From contig NZ_BDFE01000015.1 of assembly GCF_001748225.1 (NCBI RefSeq), positions 248,001-312,000 on the forward strand: a stretch of DNA of 64,000 nucleotides, read 5' to 3'. The position numbers and the translations under genes were made by a program. This document shows, piece after piece, positions 8,397-16,462 of this stretch. The notes under the pieces were generated by a model. The model was not told the DNA's origin, ran no database searches, and saw only the letters and a list, made by a program, of their open reading frames with translations. The stretch is from Desulfoplanes formicivorans (GTDB lineage Bacteria > Desulfobacterota > Desulfovibrionia > Desulfovibrionales > Desulfomicrobiaceae). Positions within the stretch are counted from its first letter, which is position 1; each line of letters starts with the position of its first letter.

Positions 8397-9533
8397 TCAC
8401 TCCAGGACAAGGCGCATCTTTGCATGAGCCCATACGATCATGAGCACCATGTACACGGCAAGAAGAACCGCATTAACCAACAGGATTTCCAGACCGATTC
8501 CCTTGAGATAGATCCCCCGGAGAATGGCGATGAGGTAACGTGCGGGAAGGATGTAACTCAATTTCTGGATGAGCCAGGGCATGTCCGCAATGGCGAACAT
8601 GAACCCCGAAAGCATGATTGAGGGCATGAAGCTGGAGAGCAGGGCGATCTGATTGGCCAGCACCTGGGATTTGGTCACAATGGAAATCATCAGTCCGTAA
8701 AACAGGGTACCGATGAGAAAAATGGAGGCCAGACCAAAAACCAGTCCCGTGGAACCCCGCAGGGGCACGTCAAACAACACGTACCCGAGACCCACGGAAA
8801 GGGCCACATCAACCATGCCGATGACAAAATAGGGAATAACCTTGCCCAGAAGCAGCTCGGGAACCCGAATGGGTGTAGCCAGGAGCTGTTCCATGGTCCC
8901 GGTTTCCCACTCCCGGGCAATGGTCACCGAAGTGAGCATGGACGCAATGACCACCATGACAATGGCCACAATCCCGGGAATGATCCCGTTCTGACTGCGC
9001 AGGTCCTGATTGTACAGGGTCCTTGGCCGAAGATCCACCAACGCGCTGTTCCCGCTGATATGGCGGCCCTGCATCCTCATGGCCTTGACCTGCAGGGAAA
9101 AGGAAGCCCCGATAGCGGACACGTAATTCATGGCCAGCCGGGCCGAATTGGCATCACTCCCGTCCACCAGCACCTGGATGGACGTGTCTTTTCCCGCAAG
9201 AAGACAGCGGGCAAAATCATCGGGAATGACCAGACCAACCAGAATGTCCCCCCGGTCCAAACCTTGCTCCATCTCCTTGTAATCGTTCGTAAACCGGGTG
9301 ATCTCAAAATAGGGTGACCCCTGAAACAGGCTGATGAATTCCCGGCTCTGGGGTGTTTGGGAACGGTCCAGGACCATGGTCGGCACGTTCTTCAGATCCA
9401 GAGACAGGGCATAGCCAAAGAGAAGAATAAGCAGCAGGGGAATGGCCACGGCCATGACCAGACTCCTCCAGTCCCTGATCACATGGAGAAACTCCTTGCG
9501 CGCCACAGCGGCCAACCGGGAGATGCTGATCAT
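8397..9533 (-). CDS. ybhS: YbhS-like ABC-2 type permease
   Basis: This 378-residue permease is a paralogue of the next gene with the same topology: an N-terminal helix (~22-42), a large periplasmic domain, then five or six helices. The cytoplasmic coupling segment reads IAREWETGTMEQLLATPI. Its start codon overlaps the ATPase stop (ATGA), and its stop lies two bases before the next start, so three export genes are translationally linked. It probably pairs with YbhR as a heterodimeric channel served by the fused ATPase. Confidence 0.87.
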   Translation of the reverse strand: MISISRLAAVARKEFLHVIRDWRSLVMAVAIPLLLILLFGYALSLDLKNVPTMVLDRSQTPQSREFISLFQGSPYFEITRFTNDYKEMEQGLDRGDILVGLVIPDDFARCLLAGKDTSIQVLVDGSDANSARLAMNYVSAIGASFSLQVKAMRMQGRHISGNSALVDLRPRTLYNQDLRSQNGIIPGIVAIVMVVIASMLTSVTIAREWETGTMEQLLATPIRVPELLLGKVIPYFVIGMVDVALSVGLGYVLFDVPLRGSTGLVFGLASIFLIGTLFYGLMISIVTKSQVLANQIALLSSFMPSIMLSGFMFAIADMPWLIQKLSYILPARYLIAILRGIYLKGIGLEILLVNAVLLAVYMVLMIVWAHAKMRLVLE

Positions 9534-11512
9534 GTCCCCTGCTCCTGATTTCTGTCCGTCTCCTCGATAAGGGAAACAAACACGTCCTCCATGGACGGGG
9601 TGATCCGTTCCAGGGAGTATGCAAGGTGACGCTGACGCGTCATGAGAGCGTCAACGTCACGTCTGATGGCCTGTTCATCCCAGCCCACCAGATGCAGCCC
9701 CGCACCAAACAGGGCCACATCGCGAACCGTTGGCAGATTGGCCAGATCGTCCATGAGCTCCTGGGGTTTCTCACAGGCCAGATGCAAAAGAACGTCGTGC
9801 ATCCGTCCGGTCTTGAGCTCAGCCGGAGTGCCCAAAGCAATCATGGCCCCCTTGTAAATGAGGGCGATGCGATCGCAATACTCGGCCTCTTCCATGTAAT
9901 GGGTGGTCACGAACACGGTCACCCCGGACTCGGCCATGGAGGTGATCAGATCCCAGAACATGCGCCGGGACAAGGGATCCACGCCACTGGTAGGTTCGTC
10001 CAGAAAAAGAATGGGCGGCTCGTGGAGCACGGCACAGGCCATGGCCAGACGCTGCTTCCACCCGGCCGCAAGGGTTGCGGTAAGACTTGCTTCCCGTCCT
10101 TCAAGCCCGGCCATGCTCACGGCCCACTTGCGTCGCATGGCCAGATGATCGCCAGAAAGCCCGTAGATTCCCCCGTAAAAATCAATGTTTTCCGCCACAG
10201 TAAGATCATCGTACAGGGAAAACTTCTGACTCATGTAGCCGATGTGCATTTTGATCTTTTCGGGATCCCGGGCAATATCCAGTCCCAGAACACGGCCTGT
10301 GCCCGAACTGGGAACAAGCAGGCCGCAGAGCATCTTGATGGTGGTGGATTTGCCAGCGCCATTGGGACCAAGAAAGCCGAAGATCTCCCCCCGGGGAACC
10401 GTGAAGCTGACGTTGTTGACCGCAGTAAAGGTCCCGAAGCGCCGGGTCAGATGGTCAACAACCACTGCGGGCTCATGTTGAAGGAGCCCCTTGCTGGTGG
10501 GGGAAACCGCAGGTGGTTGGGGTGTCTGCGAATCAGGAGCCGCTCCCGGCATACGTTCGCCATCGGCCTCCCCGGAAGTGCCCTCACCCCTGAGCAGTTC
10601 CACGAACACGTCTTCCAGTCCCGGACTGAGCTCGGTAATGTCCTCAAAGGGAATATGGTCACGGGCAAGGAGGGAACGGATGCGTTTTTCGGTTTCCTGT
10701 ACATTGGCGCACACCGCATGCACACGGTCGCCAAAAACCTCCACCCCGGATATGCCGGGAACACCCTTCATGATATTGCGCAACGCACGGGCGTTGGGCG
10801 AACGCACGGCCACCACATGGCCCGGGAGCAGGGAACGCACCTGTCCCGGGGTTCCCGTGGCCATGAACGACCCGTGATGCAGAAGGCCGATGCGCGAACA
10901 GCGCTCGGCCTCGTCCAGATAGGAAGTGGACACAAGGATGGCCACCTGATCGGCAAGGAGGCGGTACAAAATGCGCCAGAAATCCCGGCGGCTCACAGGA
11001 TCAACCCCGTTGGTGGGTTCGTCCAGAAGAAGAACCTTGGGCGTGTGAATAAGGGCGCAGACCAGTTGCAGTTTCTGCTTCATCCCCCCGGAAAGGTTGC
11101 CTGCCTGCCGCCTGGTAAACGGGGTCATGTTGCTGAAATCAAGGAGCTCGTGGATGCGCTTTGCCCGTCCCCGCTTGGGCTCTCCGTACAAATCAGCATA
11201 AAAATCAATATTTTCCTGTACCGTAAGATCCGGATACAGGCCAAAACGCTGACTCATGTAGGCCAGCCGGTCCTTGACCGCGTCAGGCCTGGCCTGGGTA
11301 TCAAACCCGGCCACCGTGGCGGTTCCCTCGTCCTGGGCAAGGATGGTTGCCAGCAGACGCAGGGTGGTGGTCTTGCCCGCCCCGTCAGGCCCCACCAGCC
11401 CGAAAACCTCCCCGGGCATGATAGTAAAACTCAGGTTGTCCACGGCCCGGACCTGGCCAAAGGTCTTGGTCAGATTCCGGACATCAATGGCAGGTTGCAG
11501 GGAAGGGTTCAT
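9530..11512 (-). CDS. ybhF: YbhF-like fused double ABC transporter ATPase
   Basis: The 660-residue protein carries two ATPase cassettes in one chain. The first (~10-240) has a Walker A of GPDGAGKTTT, an intact LSGGMKQKL signature and Walker B LLLDEPTNGVD. The second (~355-590) has GPNGAGKSTT and LFLDEPTSGVD, but its signature is degenerate (LAAGWKQRL). A linker of about 100 residues separates them. Such asymmetry is common in YbhF-type fusions and suggests one dominant hydrolysis site. The start at 11512 lies one base after the ybhG stop. The upstream open extension overlaps ybhG and is not used. Confidence 0.9.
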   Translation of the reverse strand: MNPSLQPAIDVRNLTKTFGQVRAVDNLSFTIMPGEVFGLVGPDGAGKTTTLRLLATILAQDEGTATVAGFDTQARPDAVKDRLAYMSQRFGLYPDLTVQENIDFYADLYGEPKRGRAKRIHELLDFSNMTPFTRRQAGNLSGGMKQKLQLVCALIHTPKVLLLDEPTNGVDPVSRRDFWRILYRLLADQVAILVSTSYLDEAERCSRIGLLHHGSFMATGTPGQVRSLLPGHVVAVRSPNARALRNIMKGVPGISGVEVFGDRVHAVCANVQETEKRIRSLLARDHIPFEDITELSPGLEDVFVELLRGEGTSGEADGERMPGAAPDSQTPQPPAVSPTSKGLLQHEPAVVVDHLTRRFGTFTAVNNVSFTVPRGEIFGFLGPNGAGKSTTIKMLCGLLVPSSGTGRVLGLDIARDPEKIKMHIGYMSQKFSLYDDLTVAENIDFYGGIYGLSGDHLAMRRKWAVSMAGLEGREASLTATLAAGWKQRLAMACAVLHEPPILFLDEPTSGVDPLSRRMFWDLITSMAESGVTVFVTTHYMEEAEYCDRIALIYKGAMIALGTPAELKTGRMHDVLLHLACEKPQELMDDLANLPTVRDVALFGAGLHLVGWDEQAIRRDVDALMTRQRHLAYSLERITPSMEDVFVSLIEETDRNQEQGT

Positions 11513-11513
11513 C

Positions 11514-12554
11514 TCATTGCCCGGGATTGAGCGGGATGTGGACCCTGGCCGGCATGCCCGCCTTGAGGAGTCCTTGGGGATTGTCCACATACACCTTGAT
11601 CCGATAGACCAGTTTGATCCGTTCCTCAGGAGTCTGAACTGTCTTGGGCGTAAACTCGGCCTCGTCGGCAATAAACCCCACCTGGCCCGTGAAACGTGTG
11701 TCCCCAAGACCGTCCACGCTCACCTTGACCGAATCTCCCTGCTTGACCCGGACCAGCTGGGGTTCGGGCACAAAGGCGCGCACAAAGACCCGGGAAAGAT
11801 CAGCCATGGTCAGTACCACGGACCCTGCTCCGAGATATTCCCCGGGTTCGGCCACCTTGGTCAGCACCGTACCGGCAAACGGGGCGTACAACCGGGTATA
11901 CGAAAGCCGCAACCGGGCCTGCTTGACTTCCTGCTCGGCAGCAGCAAGCACCGCCCTGGCCTTGTCAATATCCCCGGAACGAAATCCTTCGCGCACAAGA
12001 TCCAGATGGGCCCGGGCACTGCGCACGCTGGCCCTGTACTCGTCCACCCGTTTCTGAGCCGTGACAAACGCGGTCCGGGCCCTGTCAAACTCCTGCTTGC
12101 TGATCACGGCATCGTTGTACAAGGTCTGAAATCGCTTGAAATCCATCCGGGCCAGATCAAGGTCGGCCGTGGCCCGATTCAACCCTGCCCGAGCCTTGGC
12201 AACCGCTTGTTCCGCCTCACGGATCTGCTGCTTCCGATTGCCCTGCAACAGATCGTCAAGGGCAGCCTGGGCCCGGGTTTTCTCGGCAAGGGCCCGGGCA
12301 AGGGCGGTCTTTTCATCCCCGTCATCAAGCTCGGCCAGAAGCTCGCCCTGACTGACCAGATCTCCCTCATCCTTGAACCTGGCAATCAATCGACCGGGGA
12401 TGCGAAATCCCAGGGACGATTCCGTGACCTCCACATTGCCGTTGAGCACCAGTTCGGTTTGCGGGTTGGCCTTTCGTTCGAAAACATACCATCCTGCACC
12501 CCCAGCAAGACCAAGGACAAGGATGATCAGCACCATTTTGATGGGTGTGGACAC
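11514..12554 (-). CDS. ybhG: YbhG-like HlyD-family membrane fusion protein
   Basis: The 346-residue protein has an N-terminal membrane anchor (~7-24), a biotinyl-lipoyl-like half domain and a long helical hairpin (~75-205) rich in Ala, Arg and Gln. A closing lipoyl half and beta-barrel domains (TRLYAPFAGTVL and later) follow. It would link the inner-membrane exporter to an outer-membrane channel; no TolC-like gene is in the window. The proposed GTG start at 12554 lies one base after the TetR stop, with GGAGGA five bases upstream. An ATG-led extension inside the regulator gene is less likely. Confidence 0.87.
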   Translation of the reverse strand: MSTPIKMVLIILVLGLAGGAGWYVFERKANPQTELVLNGNVEVTESSLGFRIPGRLIARFKDEGDLVSQGELLAELDDGDEKTALARALAEKTRAQAALDDLLQGNRKQQIREAEQAVAKARAGLNRATADLDLARMDFKRFQTLYNDAVISKQEFDRARTAFVTAQKRVDEYRASVRSARAHLDLVREGFRSGDIDKARAVLAAAEQEVKQARLRLSYTRLYAPFAGTVLTKVAEPGEYLGAGSVVLTMADLSRVFVRAFVPEPQLVRVKQGDSVKVSVDGLGDTRFTGQVGFIADEAEFTPKTVQTPEERIKLVYRIKVYVDNPQGLLKAGMPARVHIPLNPGQ

Positions 12555-12555
12555 G

Positions 12556-13188
12556 TCAATCCTCCTTCCGGCTTGGAACATCCCGATCCACAAAAAGTTC
12601 GAGAAGAAGATCCTTCATCAACTCCAAGGAGACGTCCTTTTCGGTTCCTTGTGGGATGTTGGCAGCCAGCCGCATGGCCACAGATCCCGAAAGGGACGTG
12701 AAAAACAGGGAGCCGATAATCATAAGATGCGCCAGCAGGGGCGAAACACCGCCCTGCTGCACCATGGGAAGCGCGGACAAGGTGGTCAGGCTTGTTTGCA
12801 GTACCCGGGCAATCCCGGCAAGGACATCGGGTGACAGGTGTTCTCCTCCCGAGGCCAGCTCGTGCAGCAAAAGGGGAGGCATGTCGCCATGTTCGGCAAA
12901 GATGGCGGCCAACGTTTCCACCAGAATCCGTGCTCGATCCCGGGGAATGGGGACTGCATGCAACCGTTGTTCGAGAACCTCGGCTATATGGCAGAAATAT
13001 CCGACCAGCACGCGCTCGTAGACCCTGGCCTTGTTGCCGATTCGATAGTAGATGGTGGCCTTGTTCACCCCGGCCGCCCGGGCGATCTCATCCATGCTCG
13101 TACCTGCGTAGCCACGAAGGGCGAATATCCTGGCTGCGGGTTCAAGAATGGAGCGTTCATTGGGAGAATGATGGGTAAAGGGATGCAT
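12556..13188 (-). CDS. cecR: CecR-like TetR-family repressor of the ybh operon
   Basis: The 210-residue protein has a TetR DNA-binding domain (~12-60) with helix-turn-helix residues MDEIARAAGVNKATIYYRIGNK and a longer C-terminal ligand domain resembling CecR (formerly YbiH). It is first in the export operon, as in E. coli. The start codon is only two bases from a large palindromic operator and lacks a clear ribosome site, so leaderless or weak initiation is possible. Autoregulation together with the exporter genes is likely. Confidence 0.85.
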   Translation of the reverse strand: MHPFTHHSPNERSILEPAARIFALRGYAGTSMDEIARAAGVNKATIYYRIGNKARVYERVLVGYFCHIAEVLEQRLHAVPIPRDRARILVETLAAIFAEHGDMPPLLLHELASGGEHLSPDVLAGIARVLQTSLTTLSALPMVQQGGVSPLLAHLMIIGSLFFTSLSGSVAMRLAANIPQGTEKDVSLELMKDLLLELFVDRDVPSRKED

Positions 13189-13190
13189 GA

Positions 13191-13232
13191 TTAACCATGT
13201 GGTTCAACTTTAAGGTTGAACTAAACGGTTAA
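13191..13232. promoter_or_regulatory. Nested palindromic operator of the cecR-ybh operon
   Basis: A perfectly symmetric 42-bp element reads TTAACC-N5-GTTCAAC-N6-GTTGAAC-N5-GGTTAA. Outer arms are 13191-13196 and 13227-13232, inner arms 13202-13208 and 13215-13221. It lies immediately before the TetR start, the expected place for an autoregulatory operator that could bind two dimers. Confidence 0.8.
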
Positions 13233-13397
13233 AAAGGTACTTCCATTCTGTCAAGGGAGGGACACGTTTTTTTGCCGTTGTTTGATGCTTGACCTTGCAT
13301 CCGGACACGTCCGACAAGGAACTCGCCTGATCGCGTCCGTCTTGTTCCAAACGCCTTGCCATCAGGTGCACTCGCACACTCCAGCCCCTGTGACACC

Positions 13398-13742
13398 ATG
13401 ACCAAACATCCCTTTACCGCCAAAGCCATCCAGTGCATCAGGGCCATCCCTCCCGGCAAGGTGGCCACCTACGGACAAATAGCGACCATGGCCGGCAATC
13501 CCCGGGGAGCCAGACAGGTCGCACGGATTCTTCATGCCTGCTCCCAAAGGGAACAACTGCCCTGGCACCGGGTGGTCAATCGGGAAGGCCGCATTGCCCT
13601 GGGACGATTTCAGGGAAAAAAGGACCAGCAACGATTTTTGGAAAGGGAAGGGGTGGTGTTCGACCCCACCGGACGGATCGACCTCAAACGATTCCTGTGG
13701 CGGCCCGAACAACCGTTTCATCATGGATGCGAACCTGCCTGA
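13398..13742 (+). CDS. Alkyltransferase-like protein (ATL), Trp in place of active-site Cys
   Basis: The 114-residue protein is a stand-alone C-terminal domain of the MGMT family, with the DNA-binding helix-turn-helix segment (GKVATYGQIATMAG) and Arg finger region (PRGARQVARIL). The active-site motif PCHRV is PWHRV, with Trp56 replacing the alkyl-accepting Cys. Such ATL proteins bind and flip O6-alkylguanine without repairing it and hand the lesion to nucleotide excision repair. The ATG at 13398 begins the family-length protein; the upstream extension is not conserved in kind. Confidence 0.88.
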   Translation: MTKHPFTAKAIQCIRAIPPGKVATYGQIATMAGNPRGARQVARILHACSQREQLPWHRVVNREGRIALGRFQGKKDQQRFLEREGVVFDPTGRIDLKRFLWRPEQPFHHGCEPA

Positions 13743-14087
13743 CAAATCACCTGCAGGAGAGTTCAGAAGGTGTTTGTGCCCCTTGCGCGCCAGAACGATG
13801 CAGAAAGATGCGTTGATCGCAACGGAATGACCGTGTCAGTGATAAAAAAACATCAAATCAGATGATTGCGAATAAACGTCGAACTTCATCCACCCTTTGG
13901 GCCATGCGAAGCTGCATGCCCACCAAAAAATGCATCCCAATACGGTCATCCCTCTGGCTTTTGGCGATTTCGTGTGTATAATGCATACGCGCCTCCATGG
14001 CAGAACAGGAAGAGACACCGTCCAAGACATCTGCCCGGGAAGTGACGGAACAGACACGAACCACCAACCACCAACAGGAGTCAAACC
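13743..14087. other. 345-base region before the alcohol dehydrogenase
   Basis: No gene is supported. A TATAAT at 13977-13982 could be a -10 element, but the -35 at 17-base spacing (CTGGCT) is poor. A palindrome CATGC-N6-GCATG at 13902-13917 resembles, without matching, the isethionate-locus activator motif. No well-spaced -24/-12 promoter was found. Confidence 0.4.
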
Positions 14088-15233
14088 ATGAACGGATTCG
14101 ACTATTATATCCCCACAAAAATTCTTTTTGGACCCGGAAAACTCAATCAGCTGGCCACGGAAAAACTGCCGGGCACCAAGGCCCTGATAGTCATTTCCAG
14201 CGGAACCTCCATGCACAAATTCGGGTACCTGGAACGCGTGCAGAACCTCCTTGCCAAGCAGGGCATTGAATCCGTGGTCTTCAACAAGATCCTGCCCAAT
14301 CCCATCAAGGAACACGTGAATGAAGGAGCTGCAATGGCCCGGGAAAACGGATGTGATTTCGTCATTGGCCTGGGAGGCGGTTCGTCCATTGATGCGGCCA
14401 AATCCATAGCCATCATGACCGTGAACCCCGGGGATTACTGGGACTACATTCATGGTGGCAGCGGCGGGGGCAAACCCGTTACCAACGGCGCCCTGCCCAT
14501 TGTGGCCATCACCACCACCGCAGGTACCGGCACCGAAGTCGATCCCTGGACCGTTATCACCAACAAGCACGAAAAGATCGGATTCGGCGATCCCTCCTGC
14601 ACCTTTCCAGTTCTGGCGGTTGTGGATCCGGAACTCATGGTGTCGGTTCCCCCCCGCCTGACCGCCTATCAGGGCTTTGACGCCTTTTTCCATGCGGCCG
14701 AAGGGGTCATGGCCAATGTGGCCAATCCCATAAGCGATCTGTATGCGCTGGAAAGCATCAGGCTGTTGACCACCTATCTTCCCCGCGCGGTCAAGGATGG
14801 CAGCGACATGGAAGCCCGGGGGTATGTGGCCCTGGCCAACACCCTGTCGGGCATGGTTGAATCCACTTCAAGCTGTATTTCCGAGCATTCCCTGGAACAT
14901 GCCTTGAGTGCCCTGCATCCCGAACTCCCCCATGGGGCCGGCCTGATCATGCTCTCGGAAGCCTATTTCCGCCACTTTGCCGACAAGATTCCCGAAAAGT
15001 TTCAGAAGATAGCCACGGCCATGGGCAGTGACAACGCCGTGGACGCTCTGATCAATCTTCAGGAGGCCTGCGGAGTACGCGATCTGAAGATGTCCGATTT
15101 CGGCATCACCGAGGATGAACTTCCTCAAGCAGCTCAAATTGCACGTACAACCATGGGCTTTCTCTACTCCCTGGACCCGGTTCCCCTGTCGGATGCAGAT
15201 GCCGAGGCCATCTTGCGGGCCTCCTTCAAATAA
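14088..15233 (+). CDS. Iron-dependent (group III) alcohol dehydrogenase
   Basis: The 381-residue protein has a typical Fe-ADH layout. An N-terminal Rossmann-like domain carries GGGSSIDAAK (NAD binding). The metal-binding C-terminal part has the DAFFHAAEG, HSLEHALSALHP and PHGAG segments that supply the Asp and three His ligands. It converges on the isethionate-lyase genes across a shared terminator. Isethionate cleavage yields acetaldehyde, so reduction of acetaldehyde to ethanol is a fitting role. A sulfoacetaldehyde reductase role, as for the Fe-ADH SarD of Bilophila, is the main alternative. Substrate is inferred only from context. Confidence 0.82.
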   Translation: MNGFDYYIPTKILFGPGKLNQLATEKLPGTKALIVISSGTSMHKFGYLERVQNLLAKQGIESVVFNKILPNPIKEHVNEGAAMARENGCDFVIGLGGGSSIDAAKSIAIMTVNPGDYWDYIHGGSGGGKPVTNGALPIVAITTTAGTGTEVDPWTVITNKHEKIGFGDPSCTFPVLAVVDPELMVSVPPRLTAYQGFDAFFHAAEGVMANVANPISDLYALESIRLLTTYLPRAVKDGSDMEARGYVALANTLSGMVESTSSCISEHSLEHALSALHPELPHGAGLIMLSEAYFRHFADKIPEKFQKIATAMGSDNAVDALINLQEACGVRDLKMSDFGITEDELPQAAQIARTTMGFLYSLDPVPLSDADAEAILRASFK

Positions 15234-15313
15234 GCAAGACACACCGATCACAACAAACCGTGATGCACGGACAGATCGGTGCCACCATCCGCTTCTGCCA
15301 GGCATCATGCACA

Positions 15314-15357
15314 TACAGCAAAGCCCCTCTTGAAGGTTCAAGAGGGGCTTTGCTGTA
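15314..15357. terminator. Bidirectional terminator between alcohol dehydrogenase and islB
   Basis: A 21-bp perfect inverted repeat (15314-15334 and 15337-15357, core AAGCCCCTCTTGAA) has a two-base apex. It lies between convergent genes and would end both transcripts. Confidence 0.85.
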
Positions 15358-15422
15358 TGAAGATGCAGTACGTATAACGCAATCATCAGGTAAAGGACGG
15401 TATATACAAAACACTAGCCATA

Positions 15423-16388
15423 TCAGCAGGCACTGGTGTCATCTCCCTTATGCCACATGCCGTTCTTGTAGCGTTCTTCCAACTCCTTGATGGCCACCAC
15501 AAGCTCGTCATCCAGCTTCACGATATCGGCATAGGGATAGACCTTGCCCAGGTTGGTGTACTTGGGCTGACCCATGCGGTGAAAGGGCAGGGCTTCATAC
15601 TCGCATTTTTCCCCTGGCAGACCATCCACAAAATCAATGATGGCCCGGATGTCTTCCACCGTGTCATTGAAGCCGGGAATAACCGGAGTGCGGACCCTGA
15701 TCTTCTTGTTGGGATAGGCTTCCTTGATGCGCTTGAGATTGTCCCGGATCTGCTTGCCGCTCCATCCGGTTTTCTCCTTGTGCTTGGCATCATCCAGGGA
15801 TTTGATGTCAAAAAGGATGTGATCCAGATAGGGCAGGCACGATTCAATCACGTCCCAGGGGGCCTGGCCGCAGGTTTCAACGGCCGTGTGGATCCGTCGA
15901 TGCTTGGCCTCCCGCAAAAGGGCAAGGGCAAACTCGGGCTGGGCAAAGGGTTCGCCTCCCGAAAGGGTCATGCCCCCGCCGGAACGGGCATAGAAACGCT
16001 CGTCTTCCTCAACCCGCTTGAGCACCGTATCCACGCTCTGCTCCTGGCCGTACACAATGATGGCGTTGCCAGGACAGACATCGGCCAAAAACAATTCGTT
16101 TTTGATCAGATCATGATCAATATCCACCTTGCCGTCTTCGGCCATGGTGATGGCACCGCTGGTGCAGCGTTCCAGACAGAACCGGCACTTGTCAGCTCCA
16201 ATGCAGTTGTTCCGGTTATAGGCCAGCTGGGGTTTGAAATCCTGGGATTCGGGGTTGGAACACCAGGCACAATGAAGAGGACATCCCTTCATGAAGACAA
16301 TAGTTCTGATGCCCGGTCCATCATGCACAGAATATTTCTGAACACTGAACACGGTCCCGGTCGTTTTTCTATCCACAATCGAGCTCAT
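15423..16388 (-). CDS. islB: IslB, radical SAM activase of isethionate sulfite-lyase
   Basis: The 321-residue protein is a glycyl-radical-enzyme activase. The radical-SAM motif GCPLHCAWCS supplies Cys36, Cys40 and Cys43. A ferredoxin-like insert holds Cys62, Cys68, Cys71, Cys75 and Cys105 for auxiliary clusters. The SAM-binding segment SGGGMTLSGGEP and the VETCG strand follow. It would use reduced cluster and SAM to place the radical on Gly801 of the neighbouring lyase. AGGGGA precedes the ATG. The gene is downstream of islA across a 74-base gap that contains a terminator-like hairpin. Confidence 0.92.
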   Translation of the reverse strand: MSSIVDRKTTGTVFSVQKYSVHDGPGIRTIVFMKGCPLHCAWCSNPESQDFKPQLAYNRNNCIGADKCRFCLERCTSGAITMAEDGKVDIDHDLIKNELFLADVCPGNAIIVYGQEQSVDTVLKRVEEDERFYARSGGGMTLSGGEPFAQPEFALALLREAKHRRIHTAVETCGQAPWDVIESCLPYLDHILFDIKSLDDAKHKEKTGWSGKQIRDNLKRIKEAYPNKKIRVRTPVIPGFNDTVEDIRAIIDFVDGLPGEKCEYEALPFHRMGQPKYTNLGKVYPYADIVKLDDELVVAIKELEERYKNGMWHKGDDTSAC

Positions 16389-16410
16389 TGTATTTCCCCT
16401 TATCCCTGAG

Positions 16411-16452
16411 AAAAAAGTGAAAGGGGGCAGGGTATGTGCCCCTGCCCCCTTT
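16411..16452 (-). terminator. Hairpin with T-run between islA and islB (partial terminator or attenuator)
   Basis: Perfect 13-bp arms (16420-16432 and 16440-16452, core GGGGGCAGGG) enclose a 7-base loop. In the leftward transcript the stem is followed within about four bases by six T residues. It begins 10 bases after the islA stop and ends shortly before the islB ribosome site. Since islB has no other visible promoter, incomplete termination would give less activase than lyase. Confidence 0.75.
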
Positions 16453-16462
16453 GAATGGTACC

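Noticed and set aside
13895-13911. TTGGGC-N9-AGCT as a sigma-54 promoter for the alcohol dehydrogenase
   Set aside because: Spacing fits, but both elements match poorly and it lies 180 bases upstream of the gene.
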